Positions 46,073 through 57,709 of a stretch of 64,000 nucleotides of DNA are shown piece after piece. The position numbers were made by a program, and so were the translations under genes. Under the pieces are notes generated by a model that was not told the origin of the DNA, did not search any database, and saw only the letters and a list, made by a program, of their open reading frames with translations. The DNA is from Pegea sp. RAD2-039 (Eukaryota; Chordata; Thaliacea; Salpida; Salpidae), in the NCBI GenBank assembly GCA_034620365.1, contig JAQGEQ010000343.1, forward strand, positions 310,001 to 374,000, given 5' to 3'. Each line of letters begins with the position of its first letter. Position 1 is the stretch's first letter.

Positions 46073-46140
46073 GAGGAACTTATACTGGTCATCGTGGTAC
46101 AGTCTGGTCCGTAGATGTCAATTGGGATTCTATTAAAATA
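46073..46140 (+). pseudogene. eIF3i-like WD40 blade fragment
   Basis: Reads GTYTGHRGTVWSVDVNWDS, close to the first-repeat motif of translation factor eIF3 subunit i (GTYNGHTGAVWCVDVDWD). Only about 20 codons survive, then sequence switches at about 46170 to the zinc-finger pseudogene block shared with 29750. Confidence 0.55.
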
Positions 46141-46174
46141 TGTGTGGGACAGATCTGCTAAATTACAGATTTTC

Positions 46175-46510
46175 AAATGGGACAGACTCCCAAACTGACT
46201 GTGGTTGATATCAGAGACCCAGGTAGAGATAACTAACATAACATCATCTATTTCATCTTTTGAATTCTAAGATAACTCAAAACCGGCTTTGGAATTTGAT
46301 GTGGACACAACTAAGCTGTCCAAACCCATGTGTTCGTTGTGGGGCGATTTGGATGGTTATGTGCTTACTGTATGAATTCGATTCTGTCTTGTCAGATTAC
46401 TTAATTGGCCAAATGATTTTCCACACTCAATACAAACAAAATCTTTTTGCATTCTGTGGACAGTTTATGCAAATGTACAAATTAATTAATTTGCAAATTG
46501 TTAACAATGT
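46175..46510 (-). pseudogene. inverted C2H2 zinc-finger pseudogene, second copy
   Basis: Matches 29750-30060 (same VCIECGKSFGQLSN finger remnant on the minus strand). The lower fingers present at 29515-29750 are cut off by the eIF3i-like junction. Confidence 0.55.
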
Positions 46511-46559
46511 TTGGCGTTATTGAGTCTACAATGTAAAAATTGTCGTGGCTTTTTTATAT

Positions 46560-47707
46560 AGATTAGTAATTAGTTAGTTTATATATCTAGTTATAATAAT
46601 AGATGAATTATTTAAGCTTAAAATGCAGTTTGTAGTTCTAAATAGTTCATCAACTAATGGTGCCGCTTGAGGTAATTACCTAGAAAATGTTATCCTAAAA
46701 CTGAACAGGTAAAAATGAAAATCAAATTGAATAGGTAAATAACAATTGGTGGCTCTTGTTAACTTCACAGCTGAAGATGTAGCAGTATTTTCATCATAAT
46801 GTTGAGTTCTTCAATGTTATTTATTGTTATAGTTCACATTTTATTTTATATTAAAACTCTTTTTAAGATTTCTGTTATTTAAAGGTTTAAGAAATAATTT
46901 TTCTCATATTTTAATAAAGTATTTTGCTTTAATAATTCATGAAACTTTATTTCTGAGATTCTATAAGTTAATGAAATAATCTTAAATAAGATAATTTTTT
47001 TTAAGTTTTAAAAGTTTCTTCCAATTCTGGTTTTGTCAAAATTTATTTACTCTTTATAAATTTTCAAATTTTTTTGTCCCATCATTTTCATAATTCCAAT
47101 AAATAATTTTTTTTGACATTTTAATGATTTTAAATTGTTTCCATAAAAATCTTTTAATTTTTTTTAATTTTCTTATAAATTGTTGACTTTTCTGAAAGTA
47201 AAATCTGAATATTCTTCTTTAAATTTCTTGAAATAATAGCTTAAAGCATTAGAAGGTGAACAAGTCACTAGTTTAGTGATAGAAGTCAGGTTTTCAACTC
47301 TCATCAAAGGATTCATTGATCTATGAGAAACAGTAAAATAAATTTAAAGATGAAATCAGAAAAAGTCAGTTGTGGACCTGCTGCTGTTGTTGCAACATTT
47401 TAAAGAGCTTTTCTGTGTATGCTGACTGCATCACAAACTTTCTAGTCACTAAATACTTCTATTCTTTTTAACTGTATCTCGTTATTATTTTTGCCTAATT
47501 ATAATTGTTTATTTTAATCGTTTAAGCTTGTTTTGTATTAACTCTTATTCACCTTCTGCTAACTACAATCTTATGTTTATTTAACTTCTCTGTTAGCCAC
47601 AAATTTATTTATTATTAATCAAAAATTTGTAAAAGATCTTAATCATTTATTGTTTATTTGTAGAGATTTGGTTACAAGATTTGTTTGAAAAATTTATTTA
47701 TTTGATT
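46560..47707 (+). promoter_or_regulatory. type II CTLD upstream region (copy D')
   Basis: 46880-47700 parallels 30240-31060 before CTLD C, with the same acceptor-like TTATTTGTAG about 44 bp before the ATG. 46600-46860 is an insertion absent from C. No coding frame. Confidence 0.45.
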
Positions 47708-48430
47708 ATGGAGAATTGTAAATATCAGTATGAGACTGATGGTTTGCTTGTTAAAATAGTTGATAAATGGAAAAACTGGAAAGATTCTGTTGATTATTGT
47801 CAACAGCTAGCTCCAATCAATAATCAGAAGAGATTAAAAGATACTTTGGATCATTTGGAAGATTGCTATGTTCATGATGAAGATGAAATGAGATCGATCA
47901 GAAATTTTCGGATTGGCTTGTCAGTAAAGAATGGAACTGGTTCTTGGAGTGATGGAACATCACTGGATGTTGATGAGCAAAAATCTTTGTTTTATGAAGA
48001 TGTTCTTCCAATATTTGATAGAAATACGTTTTATATAAACAACAACTTTTTTTTCAAAAAAATTTACTTTGATTTATATAACAATGATGATAAAGAACTT
48101 CCATTCTTATGTTCCAAGAACAAATTGATTCCAACAACATCTTTAGAGATTGTTAAGACATCAACACCAACCAAGTATGAACCAACCATTGCAACAACAT
48201 TATCAACAAGTTCATATTTAGTGATTGGTACTTCACTAGGATTTGTTATAATCTTGCTGATTGTTGGATGTTTCATCTACAAACTTTACAAGAAAAAAAA
48301 GAACCTAGGAACAAACTATTCTACCGATGTAGACCCCGAAGATGCGACTGAGCTTAATGTAAGTGATGACGTGGCTATGAATATAGAAGAAGCAGCTGAG
48401 CTTGATGTGGAAGAAATTAGTGATACTTAA
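47708..48430 (+). CDS. C-type-lectin-like membrane receptor, nearly tailless (CTLD copy D')
   Basis: 240 residues from the ATG that matches the other copies. A longer frame opens nine codons upstream, but only with a non-ATG start. CTLD lacks four residues after YCQQ (12-bp in-frame loss) but keeps the core cysteines. Stalk and membrane helix are conserved. The tail ends after a single acidic unit (ELDVEEISDT), so the Tyr motifs and both IR.LFE blocks are gone. The sequence after the stop no longer resembles the CTLD tail. Could act as a decoy or non-signalling form, or be a pseudogene whose membrane part is still open. In-frame indels favour the first. Confidence 0.68.
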   Translation: MENCKYQYETDGLLVKIVDKWKNWKDSVDYCQQLAPINNQKRLKDTLDHLEDCYVHDEDEMRSIRNFRIGLSVKNGTGSWSDGTSLDVDEQKSLFYEDVLPIFDRNTFYINNNFFFKKIYFDLYNNDDKELPFLCSKNKLIPTTSLEIVKTSTPTKYEPTIATTLSTSSYLVIGTSLGFVIILLIVGCFIYKLYKKKKNLGTNYSTDVDPEDATELNVSDDVAMNIEEAAELDVEEISDT

Positions 48431-50560
48431 AATTGATATCATCAATTAGAAGCTTTTCTTTTAAAAGATCTTTTCTAATGAGAATTTGTTTTCAGTTTGT
48501 AGTTTTCGTTTTAATAATTTTGTTTTTAACTAAATTTAAACTTTGACTAGATGAAAAAGCAAATTTAATTTTAGTTTTAATTTTTTAAGTTATAAATAAT
48601 TTCGTTTGATAATTTTTCATTCATTTGTGAAATTCTATAAATTTCTAATTTCCTTCAAACTAAAAAACCTCTTTTCGTTTTATATAATTTTATAAAAGTT
48701 ATTTTCAATAAAAGTTTTTTTTATTTATTTTTTGTCAATTATTTTGAAGTAATAATTTGAAGAAAATACATTCCAGCAAAATACATAAATAATAAATACA
48801 AAATATTAAATTGAATAATTTACTATCATATACTACTAGATACGTATGTATTACATACTATGAGATCTAGTTGGTACCAATGATTACATCGTGGATGTCT
48901 CAGAAAATTGATGTTGTGGTTTAGTTACTTCGTTTAAGCAGCTGTAACATCATTATTTATGATGTACAGTTTTACAAACTAGAAATTATATTTGTTTAAA
49001 ACAATATTCTAAACCTATTAAGATATTAATTTCATATAAAAAACAACTCCCCAGAAACAAAACAAATATTATTTTAAATCTAAAGAAATTAATTTGAATT
49101 TATCAAAAAAATACAATTATCTATTATGAAATTGTTTGCTTTAAAAATTACTTTTTCCAAAAAATTATCAGAAACTCAAATAAGTTGAAAAATAACTTCA
49201 TTCAATTAACATAAAGATAACATCTCAATGATTATCACTAAAATCTTTATTAAGTTTATATAATTCTGATTATTCTCAAATTAGAATAGTTGTAGAAGAT
49301 TACATTTTATTTGATTAATAATTCAATACATTCCAAAATAAAACAAAAGTATAAGAAGTGTTGCAGCTAAAAATATTCTGAATAAATTCTACAGATAATA
49401 AATACAATGATAATAATTGACGAAAGCTTTCATTTGTTAATGAAGTTTATAAATTCAAAAGATCTTGACAAAAAGATTTCGCAAAATATGTCTACAATTT
49501 ATTAATTTGATTTCAAAGAGTAAAAACTTTATAAAAATAAATTAAGTTTATTCAAAAAGTTTGTAAGATCAAAATGTTGTTTATGAATAAATCGTTGAAA
49601 AATAAATTAAAAATATTTGAACTTTAAAACACTAACAAGCTCTTTAATAAATGTTTTAAGATTTTATTTGTTTTAAAAAGCTTCTGTAGATGAAAAAATT
49701 CATTTAAATAAAAAAATTTAATTAATGTACAAGTTAAAAGCAAATATTTTTTTTTATAGAAACTTAAAAATATTTGTTAACTAATGTAAAATTATCACTG
49801 TTGTATTACTAATGTAATGTAAAAAAACTTTTCTTATAAAATCATTAGAATTGAATTTAGTAAACTAATTTGTTACTCCTTTCAATTGTTTTTATTAACT
49901 TAATTCAAAATCTAATTCAGAAATGTTGTTATTTGTTAATGGTTCTTTTATAACTTACTATATAAAGACTTCATATCTAGAATAGATGAGACTAGCAAAT
50001 AAGTGAACGAGTCAATTAAATAAGTTGAAATTTGAGTTTATAAAATCAACTTTTGAAATTTTTTTATGTCTTTGAAACTGTTCTTTAGTTACTGATACTT
50101 AAAATTATTAAAAGGTTTAAAATTTTATTAAAATAAATAATTTGTTTTTTAATTTATGATTAAGAAAATATTTTTACGAGTTAAGTTGTTGTATCTATTT
50201 TTTTAAGTTCATCTTTTTTGAGAAACTATCTTCTCAGTTTGTTTACCGTTTTACTTAAAGAAACTTATTTTATATTTATAATAATATACAAAAACGGAAA
50301 GATAATGCAATAATCTCTAAAATATTTACTTTTTTACACAGTATTTATAAGATTTATAAGAATTTTTAAAATGATTTTGACAAAACAACAAAATAAAAAG
50401 TTGTATTTGTCCACAAGTAAATTCATATTCAGATATTTTCGTTACCTTAAGATAAATGCAATTGACTTTGTGTTTTGGAAGATGTTAATATTTTTTAATG
50501 TTTATCATACCTCTCAAACACTAAAAAAGTTTCATATGAATCTAATAAACCGAATACAAT
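48431..50560. other. AT-rich spacer, no gene seen
   Basis: No similarity to the duplicated cassette noticed. A 15-bp palindrome (GTATGTATTACATAC) lies near 48845. The 85-codon open frame at 50371 is low-complexity, overlaps the conserved CTLD upstream block and is not kept in unit A. Confidence 0.5.
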
Positions 50561-50775
50561 ATGCTCCAGTAATTAAACATTTAAAACTCTTATTTATTAA
50601 GATTATCACTTGTATCAACTCGTTTTAATATCTTTTCTATCTGTTATTTTGAAGATCACTTTCTAACAGTTTTTTGAGACAGTATTTTAATTTTTTATAT
50701 AAAAATCAGACATTTAAAGTCATAAGTTTTTGATTCTAAATTTTTAAGTTTAAAAATCAATTTTTTTACTTCATT

Positions 50776-52077
50776 ATGGAGAATTGTAAATATCAGTATG
50801 AGACTGATGGTTTGCTTGTTAAAATAGTTGATACAAAGAAGAACTGGAAAGATTCAGTTGATTATTGCCAACTGTTTGGTGAACAGCTAGCTCCAATCAA
50901 CAATCAGAAGAGATTAAATGATACTTTGGATCAATTAGAAGATTGCTATATTCATGATAAAAATGAAATGAGATCGATCAGAAATTTTCGGATTGGCTTG
51001 TCAGTAAAGAATGGAACTGGTTCTTGGAGTGATGGAACATCACTAGATGTTGATGAGCAAAAATCTTCGTTCTATAAAGATGGTCTTCCAACATTTGATG
51101 GAAATACGTTTTATATACACAAAAAAATTTTTTTCAATAAAATTTACTTTGATTCATATAACAATGATGATGAAGAACTTCCATTCTTATGTTCCAAGAA
51201 TAAATTGATTTTAACAACATCTTTAGAGATTGTTAAGACATCAACACCAACCAAGTATGAACCAACAATTGCAACAACATTATCAACAAGTTCATATTTA
51301 GTGATTGGTACTTCACTAGGATTTGTTATAATCTTGTTGATTGTTGGATGTTTCATCTACAAACTTTACAAGAAAAGAAAGAACCTAGGAACAAATTATT
51401 CTATCGATGTAGACCCCGAAGATGCGACTGAACTTAATGTGATTGGTGTAAATGATGACGTAGCTATGACTTTAGAAGAAGCAGCAGAACTTGATGTAGA
51501 TGAAACTGATGATGCTGTTGATGAGAATTTGAAAGAAGCGGCAGAACTTGATGTAGATGAAACTGATGATGTTCCTGTCAATATTCCAGCTAAAAATACT
51601 AAATCAGTTCAGCCAAAAGTTCGACTTTCAGTCGAAGAATCTGCTGAGAATCCTTCTAGTAGAGATTCTGATCCTAATTTTAAAGATAAAGATTCATCTA
51701 TTTATTTAAGCAAAAGTCGATACAAACTTTATTGTAAAATTAGAGATGAATATCGAAATTCTGCTGGTCATCAATTTAGAGATTGTCCTTATAATCAACC
51801 AACATCATCTAACTCAACTAATAATTATTTGTTTCCTGCACAAACTCTTCCAGAATACATTCGTGGTTTGTTTGAATCGCCACCAAGATATCCAGAAACT
51901 CGAAATCAGATTGGAAATTCTCTTTTTAATGTAACTTCATCTAATCAATCAACATCATCTCACTACAATACAACTCGTGATCTGTTTGGACTAGATTATA
52001 GAGATCTTATTCGTGATTTATTTGAGGAATCACCACAAGGATATCGTGAAAGACATCCTGATGAAACAGATGTATAA
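50776..52077 (+). CDS. C-type-lectin-like membrane receptor, full tail (CTLD copy E)
   Basis: 433 residues, single exon. Upstream 50580-50775 is the type I region of copies A and B. CTLD, stalk, membrane helix and the complete tail with both IR.LFE blocks. Distinctive: the acidic unit EEAAELDVDETDD is tandemly duplicated (second as KEAAELDVDETDD), a 60-bp in-frame duplication at about 51470-51570, and the FLFFSLS insert of A/B is absent. Followed by the same hairpin LINE end and family 2 RT scrap as A. No HD-ZF copy lies in front of it. Confidence 0.8.
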   Translation: MENCKYQYETDGLLVKIVDTKKNWKDSVDYCQLFGEQLAPINNQKRLNDTLDQLEDCYIHDKNEMRSIRNFRIGLSVKNGTGSWSDGTSLDVDEQKSSFYKDGLPTFDGNTFYIHKKIFFNKIYFDSYNNDDEELPFLCSKNKLILTTSLEIVKTSTPTKYEPTIATTLSTSSYLVIGTSLGFVIILLIVGCFIYKLYKKRKNLGTNYSIDVDPEDATELNVIGVNDDVAMTLEEAAELDVDETDDAVDENLKEAAELDVDETDDVPVNIPAKNTKSVQPKVRLSVEESAENPSSRDSDPNFKDKDSSIYLSKSRYKLYCKIRDEYRNSAGHQFRDCPYNQPTSSNSTNNYLFPAQTLPEYIRGLFESPPRYPETRNQIGNSLFNVTSSNQSTSSHYNTTRDLFGLDYRDLIRDLFEESPQGYRERHPDETDV

Positions 52078-52484
52078 AACGATTTTCAAAATTGATCAGT
52101 TTCTTTTGAAATAATTGTAAATATTTTGATCAGTTGAAAATCAATGTTCAGTTTTTAAACTTATTTTAATCACTTAAATATCTAGTTTTTGTTGAATTTT
52201 TGTTATTAGCATGTTGTATACTTTGTATCTTTGTATATTACTTTACACAAATCAATTTGTATTTAGAAATATGATTTAACTTTTTGGTTGGTTCATTTGG
52301 TTATTAGTAAAAGGTTTTTACAAAACTATCAATGTATTCAGAAACTTATTCTTAAACGAAAAGAACAATTTAAACAGCTAATTTATTAAACTCTCATAAA
52401 ACGTTGGTTTGCAGAAATCGAATCTTTTATAAATGATTAAAAATCAGTTCGTTTTATTAAATTAAAAATTGCTCAACTTTTTAT

Positions 52485-52560
52485 TTGTGAGAATGTGTTA
52501 GCGGGAGGTGCTCTCTTCAAGCACCCTCCTTCGCGTTTATTGAAGTAAATAAAGAATAAC
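52485..52560 (+). mobile_element. CR1-like LINE 3' end with stem-loop (unit E)
   Basis: Counterpart of 13930. TTATTTGTGAGAATGTGTTA, GGTGC/GCACC stem, AAATAAAGAA end. Confidence 0.75.
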
Positions 52561-52589
52561 TAAATTTATAAAGATAGACAACAACAAGT

Positions 52590-53105
52590 CACAATTAATA
52601 ACACTCAAATTTTCTTGAGGTTTTCAGTGGTGTTGCCTGAAGCAACATTATTGGTCCTTTTCTCCTTAGTATTTTGGAAGTGGCGTTGCTGCCTGTATTT
52701 CATCACCAAGTAGTTCCACTATCTCATTATCAAAAACTATTTCTAGATCTGTGTCTTCCCCAAGGTAGCACTGATTTTATAGTTGGTTCGTCACTTTTGC
52801 ATATCTTTAAACCTCAAATTTTAAAAGTAAACAGATTAAAACCAATAAACATAAAAAAGTTCGTTTAAGCATTGCTCTTAATAGAAGTAGAGTTGAAGGA
52901 AGACAACATCATTGCACAAAAGATATCATAGCAAACATCATAGCAAGAACTAAGTACTTAAAACGTACAACGAAAGTAAATTACTTCAGACAAATGGAAA
53001 GACTTTTATATCCATCTAAATTTTTTATAAGATTTGTTTATATATCCATCACTTTTGTAGTTCTTCAAACAAAAACTTTATTGAAAAACTGCTAGATTCG
53101 ATTAA
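52590..53105 (+). pseudogene. LINE family 2 RT scrap plus unidentified frame (unit E)
   Basis: Longer than the A/B versions by about 110 bp (52705-52858) between RT box and the LSIALNRS frame. The latter is open for about 50 codons here and then breaks after RLLYPS. Comparison shows A and B lost an internal piece. Confidence 0.45.
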
Positions 53106-53269
53106 GTAATATATTTTCTTACGATAAGTTCTCTTTTAGTTTAGTTTATTGAAAAATATTAACATTTTTTTTATTAATTCAACACCATTTAAAGAAACAG
53201 ACTATTAACAGTTAAGGGGTTCAAACGGTTATGGATTCATTCACTTATTTCAAAATACTTTTTTATGAA

Positions 53270-54540
53270 AACAATTTTTATATTAAATAAACAAATTTAC
53301 TTCATAATCTACCGACCAATTTCTCTCTTAGTAGCTTTTTTCGAATCTTCAAATGATTATTTTTTTAATTTCAGACTCCATCTTTCAAAATTTTTCTTTT
53401 TTTCCATCAATTTGAATTTCTTTTTCAATAATCTCCCAGTGATCAGTTGTAATCCTATCTCCATCAGTGGCTGATTCCTCAATCAAATATTCTAACTACA
53501 AATACCATCCCCAGAGACATTTGAAAAGCCCTTGACTCAGGTCTACAACACATATTGTAAAAGACTACCAGACAGTTTAACATCAGCCCTCTTTGATACA
53601 GTAGTTTTCTAAAAATAGATAACAGCAAATCATCATTAATAAAACTTCTTCAATTTTTCTTAATATTTTCAGCGGAGCTCCCCAAGGTAGCATTATTGGC
53701 CCTTTTCTTCTCTTTTTTGAATTGGCATTACATACTTTTCTACATCACTAAATGGTTCTAAAAATTTAATGTCTTTTGCCAACGATGCCAAGCTTTTATA
53801 CTATACGAGTTGCTCTTCAATCTTCTTTGGAATCCACTAATCTATGACTTCAATTGATACAACTCATGTTAGCCAATGACAGATCTTCTCACGATCCAAT
53901 AAATAAACTTGAAACTCTAATGCATCACTATCTGACTTTTTATAAATAAGATTTCGTAATGTCACGTCAATAATATTTCAATATCAGGTCATTAAAGACA
54001 AGGGCATCTTCATCTCTCAATATTTAAAATGAACACAAAATATTTGTTCCGAATTAGCTCAGCTACTCCATGCCAAATAATTAAATCTTTTAAGACCAGA
54101 AATATTTGGACTTTTTTAAAACTCTTCACCAAATTTGTTCTAAACATCTTCTACTCTTCGTATGAAGTGATCATCTTATAAAAGATCTTACAAAGTTTGA
54201 ATCCATTCAAAGATCTTTTACTAGGAAAGCTTTCCTTAGATATGGCATACCCTTTTCCTCATAAAAAGATCGTCTCTTTATACTAAATATTAAATCCCTG
54301 CAATATCGACGCATTTTTTTTTATCTTGTATTACTTTTTAAAGTCATTAATAGTTTCTATCATCTTAATTATGTTAATTTCTCTAAGTATCAAAATCTTT
54401 TACAACTCTTCAGATGTTGACCATCTAAATTAAATCAATCAACAACTCTAATAACACCCATTGAAGTATCAGCTTTTTAATTAAGGTAACTAAATCTTCA
54501 AAACTTTTTCTAACTCCATCACTACATCAAGATCAGATCT
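53270..54540 (+). mobile_element. LINE family 2, decayed RT region
   Basis: Plus-strand motifs in shifting frames: YRPISLL (53311), SGAPQGSIIGPFLLFF (53671), SFANDAKLLY for YADD (53772), KFESIQRSFTRKAFLRYGIP (54196-54250) and SLQYRRIFFYLVLLFKVINS (54294-54353). The order fits RT through thumb of a CR1/jockey-like LINE distinct from 40146. Many frameshifts. Old. Confidence 0.7.
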
Positions 54541-54671
54541 TGAAACTTTTGTTTAAAAATTTGTAATTCTGTTAACAAGTGATAAATAAAATTATCAGTT
54601 TCTTTATTTTCTTCATTTATTTGGTTATTTTGTGATATTGTTTCAAATATTTTACTAATTCCTCTGCAGTG

Positions 54672-54842
54672 TTCTTGTTTTTATATATTATTTATGTGAA
54701 ATTGTGATGCTTAAGACCTTTTCATAATCTTTCTACTTATCTAGTTTTATGTTGTTCGCTATAAAATCTGTATAATTTATTATCTGCAGTCATGTGTTGA
54801 ATAAATGAATAAATAAGAATATTTTGTCGTTTGCTCTGATAT
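54672..54842 (+). repeat. ~165 bp repeat, copy 1 (probable LINE family 2 3' end)
   Basis: Matches 55996-56168 with about five mismatches (shared TTATGTGAAATTGTGATGCT, ATTATCTGCAGTCATGTGTT, AATAAATGAATAAATAAGAA). It lies downstream of the family 2 RT in the same direction, as a 3' UTR would. Confidence 0.7.
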
Positions 54843-54928
54843 AAGTTCATCGACAAAAATAGCAAAATGTTGTTTATAATATCTATAATAGAAGCTTTTA
54901 TTGATAAAATTCGTCAACTAACTTACCT

Positions 54929-55193
54929 TCAATTGTTAAAAAATTTAATAAACTGAACTTTTAATTGGAAAAATGTTTCCTTCGTAAGTTTAGATGAAAT
55001 ATCTACAGGATGATTTCTTGCTAACCTCTCAGTAACTTTATTGCGTTTTACAAGATCGTGATTATTTAATATTTGCTTTATAATAATTAACAGTTTATAA
55101 AATCTCTGAAATTTAATAAAAAATTGATTTCTGTCAAGCTGCATATGTAAAGTAAATATTTCAGTTTCTAAAACTTACCTCAGAACGTTTCAT
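54929..55193 (-). CDS. possible small two-exon gene, unidentified
   Basis: ATG at 55193 (MKRSE), donor GTAAGT at 55178, acceptor ATATGCAG ending at 55139, then an open exon to a stop at 54929. 74 residues, basic and helical (VTERLARNHPVDISSKLTKE). The 40-nt intron is shorter than the 49-58 nt common in the neighbouring SLC26 gene, and no family is recognised, so it may be an exon relic or chance. Confidence 0.3.
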
Positions 55194-55995
55194 ATAACTA
55201 CTTTATTATAAATCAATCAAAAACAACTTATCAAGTAAAAGTCACAAAGTTTTTCCAAGATATAATTAAATAAAACAAAAACTTCATAATATATCAAAGT
55301 TGAAAGTTTTCAAAAATGGTTTATTTCGAATAATCATTCTTATAAATTTTAAAACTTTTCAAAATCAGATTTTTTAATTGTAAATTGTCACCAACAGTTT
55401 GTAACTCTTATAATTCACTACTGAGAAATAGTAAAAGATTATTTTAAAAATGTTAAACTTTAATAAAAGAAAGTTTTATTAATACAATTGTATACTTTTT
55501 TTAGAATAAAAATGTTTTTCTTATTACGCTGAGGAAGCTTTAATTGATATTTTAAAAAAATATAAATGTTGAAGAAATAGAAATTACTAGAAAATTATAG
55601 AACCGAACAGAAATAAACAATCGAAAAACCAAGATAAAGTAGAGAAAAAAAAAAAACTAAGTCGTACACCAGAACGAATTCCAACTAAGTTTCTTTAAAC
55701 CATTTACTTTTCTAATTAAAGTTTTATTCCAACTTATAAAAACAAAGACAGAAATAAGCAACAAACCAACAACTAGTTTCTCGTACTACTATCTTCTGTC
55801 GAATCTTCACAAGACTCTACATTCCATTTATTTAAAAACTGTCAAACTATTTAGTATAAACATTGATCTTGTTTCTGATTGGCTCTTGCTCGGTATTGTT
55901 TTCAAAGTCCCAGATTACTGTGTAATTTTTTGTAAATTTCATCTTTTATAACCAGTCTAGGAAAATGGTTGTACTATTTCTCAATTATAAGAATA

Positions 55996-56168
55996 TCTCT
56001 TCATTTTTATACATTATTTATGTGAAATTGTGATGCTTAAGACCTTTTCATTATCTTTCTACTTATCTAGTTTTATGTTGTTTGCTATAAAATCTGTATA
56101 ATTTATTATCTGCAGTCATGTGTTGAATAAATGAATAAATAAGAATATTTTGTCGCTTGCTCTGATAT
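55996..56168 (+). repeat. ~165 bp repeat, copy 2
   Basis: Free-standing copy of 54672-54842 without RT sequence before it, as expected for a 5'-truncated insertion. Confidence 0.7.
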
Positions 56169-57709
56169 CTTCAAATTTCAAATGAAAATTATAAATTCTA
56201 TTAATGAATTTATTAATGGTTGAAAGATTAAAAGTAAGATTTGATAAAAGATAAAAAGAGCTTCTTAATCTAATAATTCGAAACTTTTTCAAAGACAAAG
56301 TTACTCTATCTAATGTAGAATGTTATCAACATAAGCAAGCGTGTAACAGTAAAAAGATTATTCAGGACTTGTGATGAAAATCATACTTCTAAATGGGAGT
56401 TGAATTTGTTGAAAAAATACTATTTAGTCATAGAAAAATTTCCAAGATAAGTAAAAACATTTCAGATTATTTAGATAAAACTTCAAGCTTTTATAGTTAC
56501 CCTTTTAGCTTTTATAAGTGTAAAACTGGCTTGAGTAAAGAGCACCAATCCAATAAAATATATCAGATCTTATGATTGGTGATGCAGAACATATTATAGA
56601 GAGTTTACTTTCAATTATCTTCTTCTCAGAGTAAAAAATAATCCAAAACTCTATCGCTAACTCTAGACTATATAGAAAATGTATACACAATGTACAATCA
56701 ATATAACAATGTTTATTACTATTGTAATAAACTGTTTGATTGTTAAAACCCTGTAGTGATCAGTAAATCTGATGGAAAGTATATTCTTCTAAAACATCTT
56801 GACTGAAATAGGATGATATGTTTAATAGATCTTTGCTACGCCAATAATCGATCGATATCAGAAAGTAGATATTTAGAAGATATAAAAACTTAGATAAAAA
56901 TGGTTGGTTATAACTTACAGGAAGTTGTTTTGAATTAAATGAACCTTAAAATCGATTCATATAAATAACAAATAGTTTATAGGTATTAAAGATCTAACAA
57001 TCAATTTCATTTACTTCAAAAATGATTTTAAAATTTAACTTTAAATATTTATTTTTAAATGATGTATTTGTTGGTTTTGTAAAACTTTATTATAATCAAT
57101 TTCACTTATTGAAAAAACTTATTCAGAGAAAACAGATAAAAAATTTGTTTGAAAATATTTTAGATAAAATATAAATTAGTTGAAAAGGTTTCTTGTCGAA
57201 TACTGATGAATTTAAATCTAAGTTTTGTTCTAGTAGTTTCTATGTTCTTATGTTAACTTAAGAGTAATCTGTAAGCAGATAGATGCTAAAACTGGATTAC
57301 ATCCTTTTAAAAACGGTTCAAAACAACGTTTAATACTAAAATAAAAGTTTAAACTTTTCTCCAAACACTTTTTTTGACTAAATGATAAAACACATGACAA
57401 GCAAACTAGTCATTACAAACTTTCTTTGTACCCAGTATCTTTAATATTTGAAAGAGACGTTATATATGTTCAACTATTTATTAGTATCATATGCCTATAA
57501 AGCAATTAAGAAAATATAAATGAAGTAAAAGTGTTAAAAAGTAGAAAAAAAATTGTTTTGAGGAAAGAAAATATATTGAATGAAGTAAAGATACTAACAG
57601 TAGATTAATAGTACATTTGTTCTAGCAATTATAAACTTCTACGAAAAGTTATTAGTGTCAAAAAGCTATCATCTATGTTCAAATGTATTAGTTGTGAATG
57701 ATTAAAATA
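56169..57709. other. AT-rich spacer, no gene seen
   Basis: Short open frames near 56116-56690 on both strands lack conserved motifs and splice context. The right end should hold the 3' UTR of the SLC26 gene, but I see no clear AATAAA close to its stop. Confidence 0.45.

Noticed and set aside
48838..48862. 15-bp palindrome as operator or origin
   Set aside because: Isolated, AT-rich, and expected by chance at this base composition.
50371..50628. 85-codon frame before CTLD E
   Set aside because: Overlaps the conserved CTLD upstream block. Not open in units A or B, and no motif.
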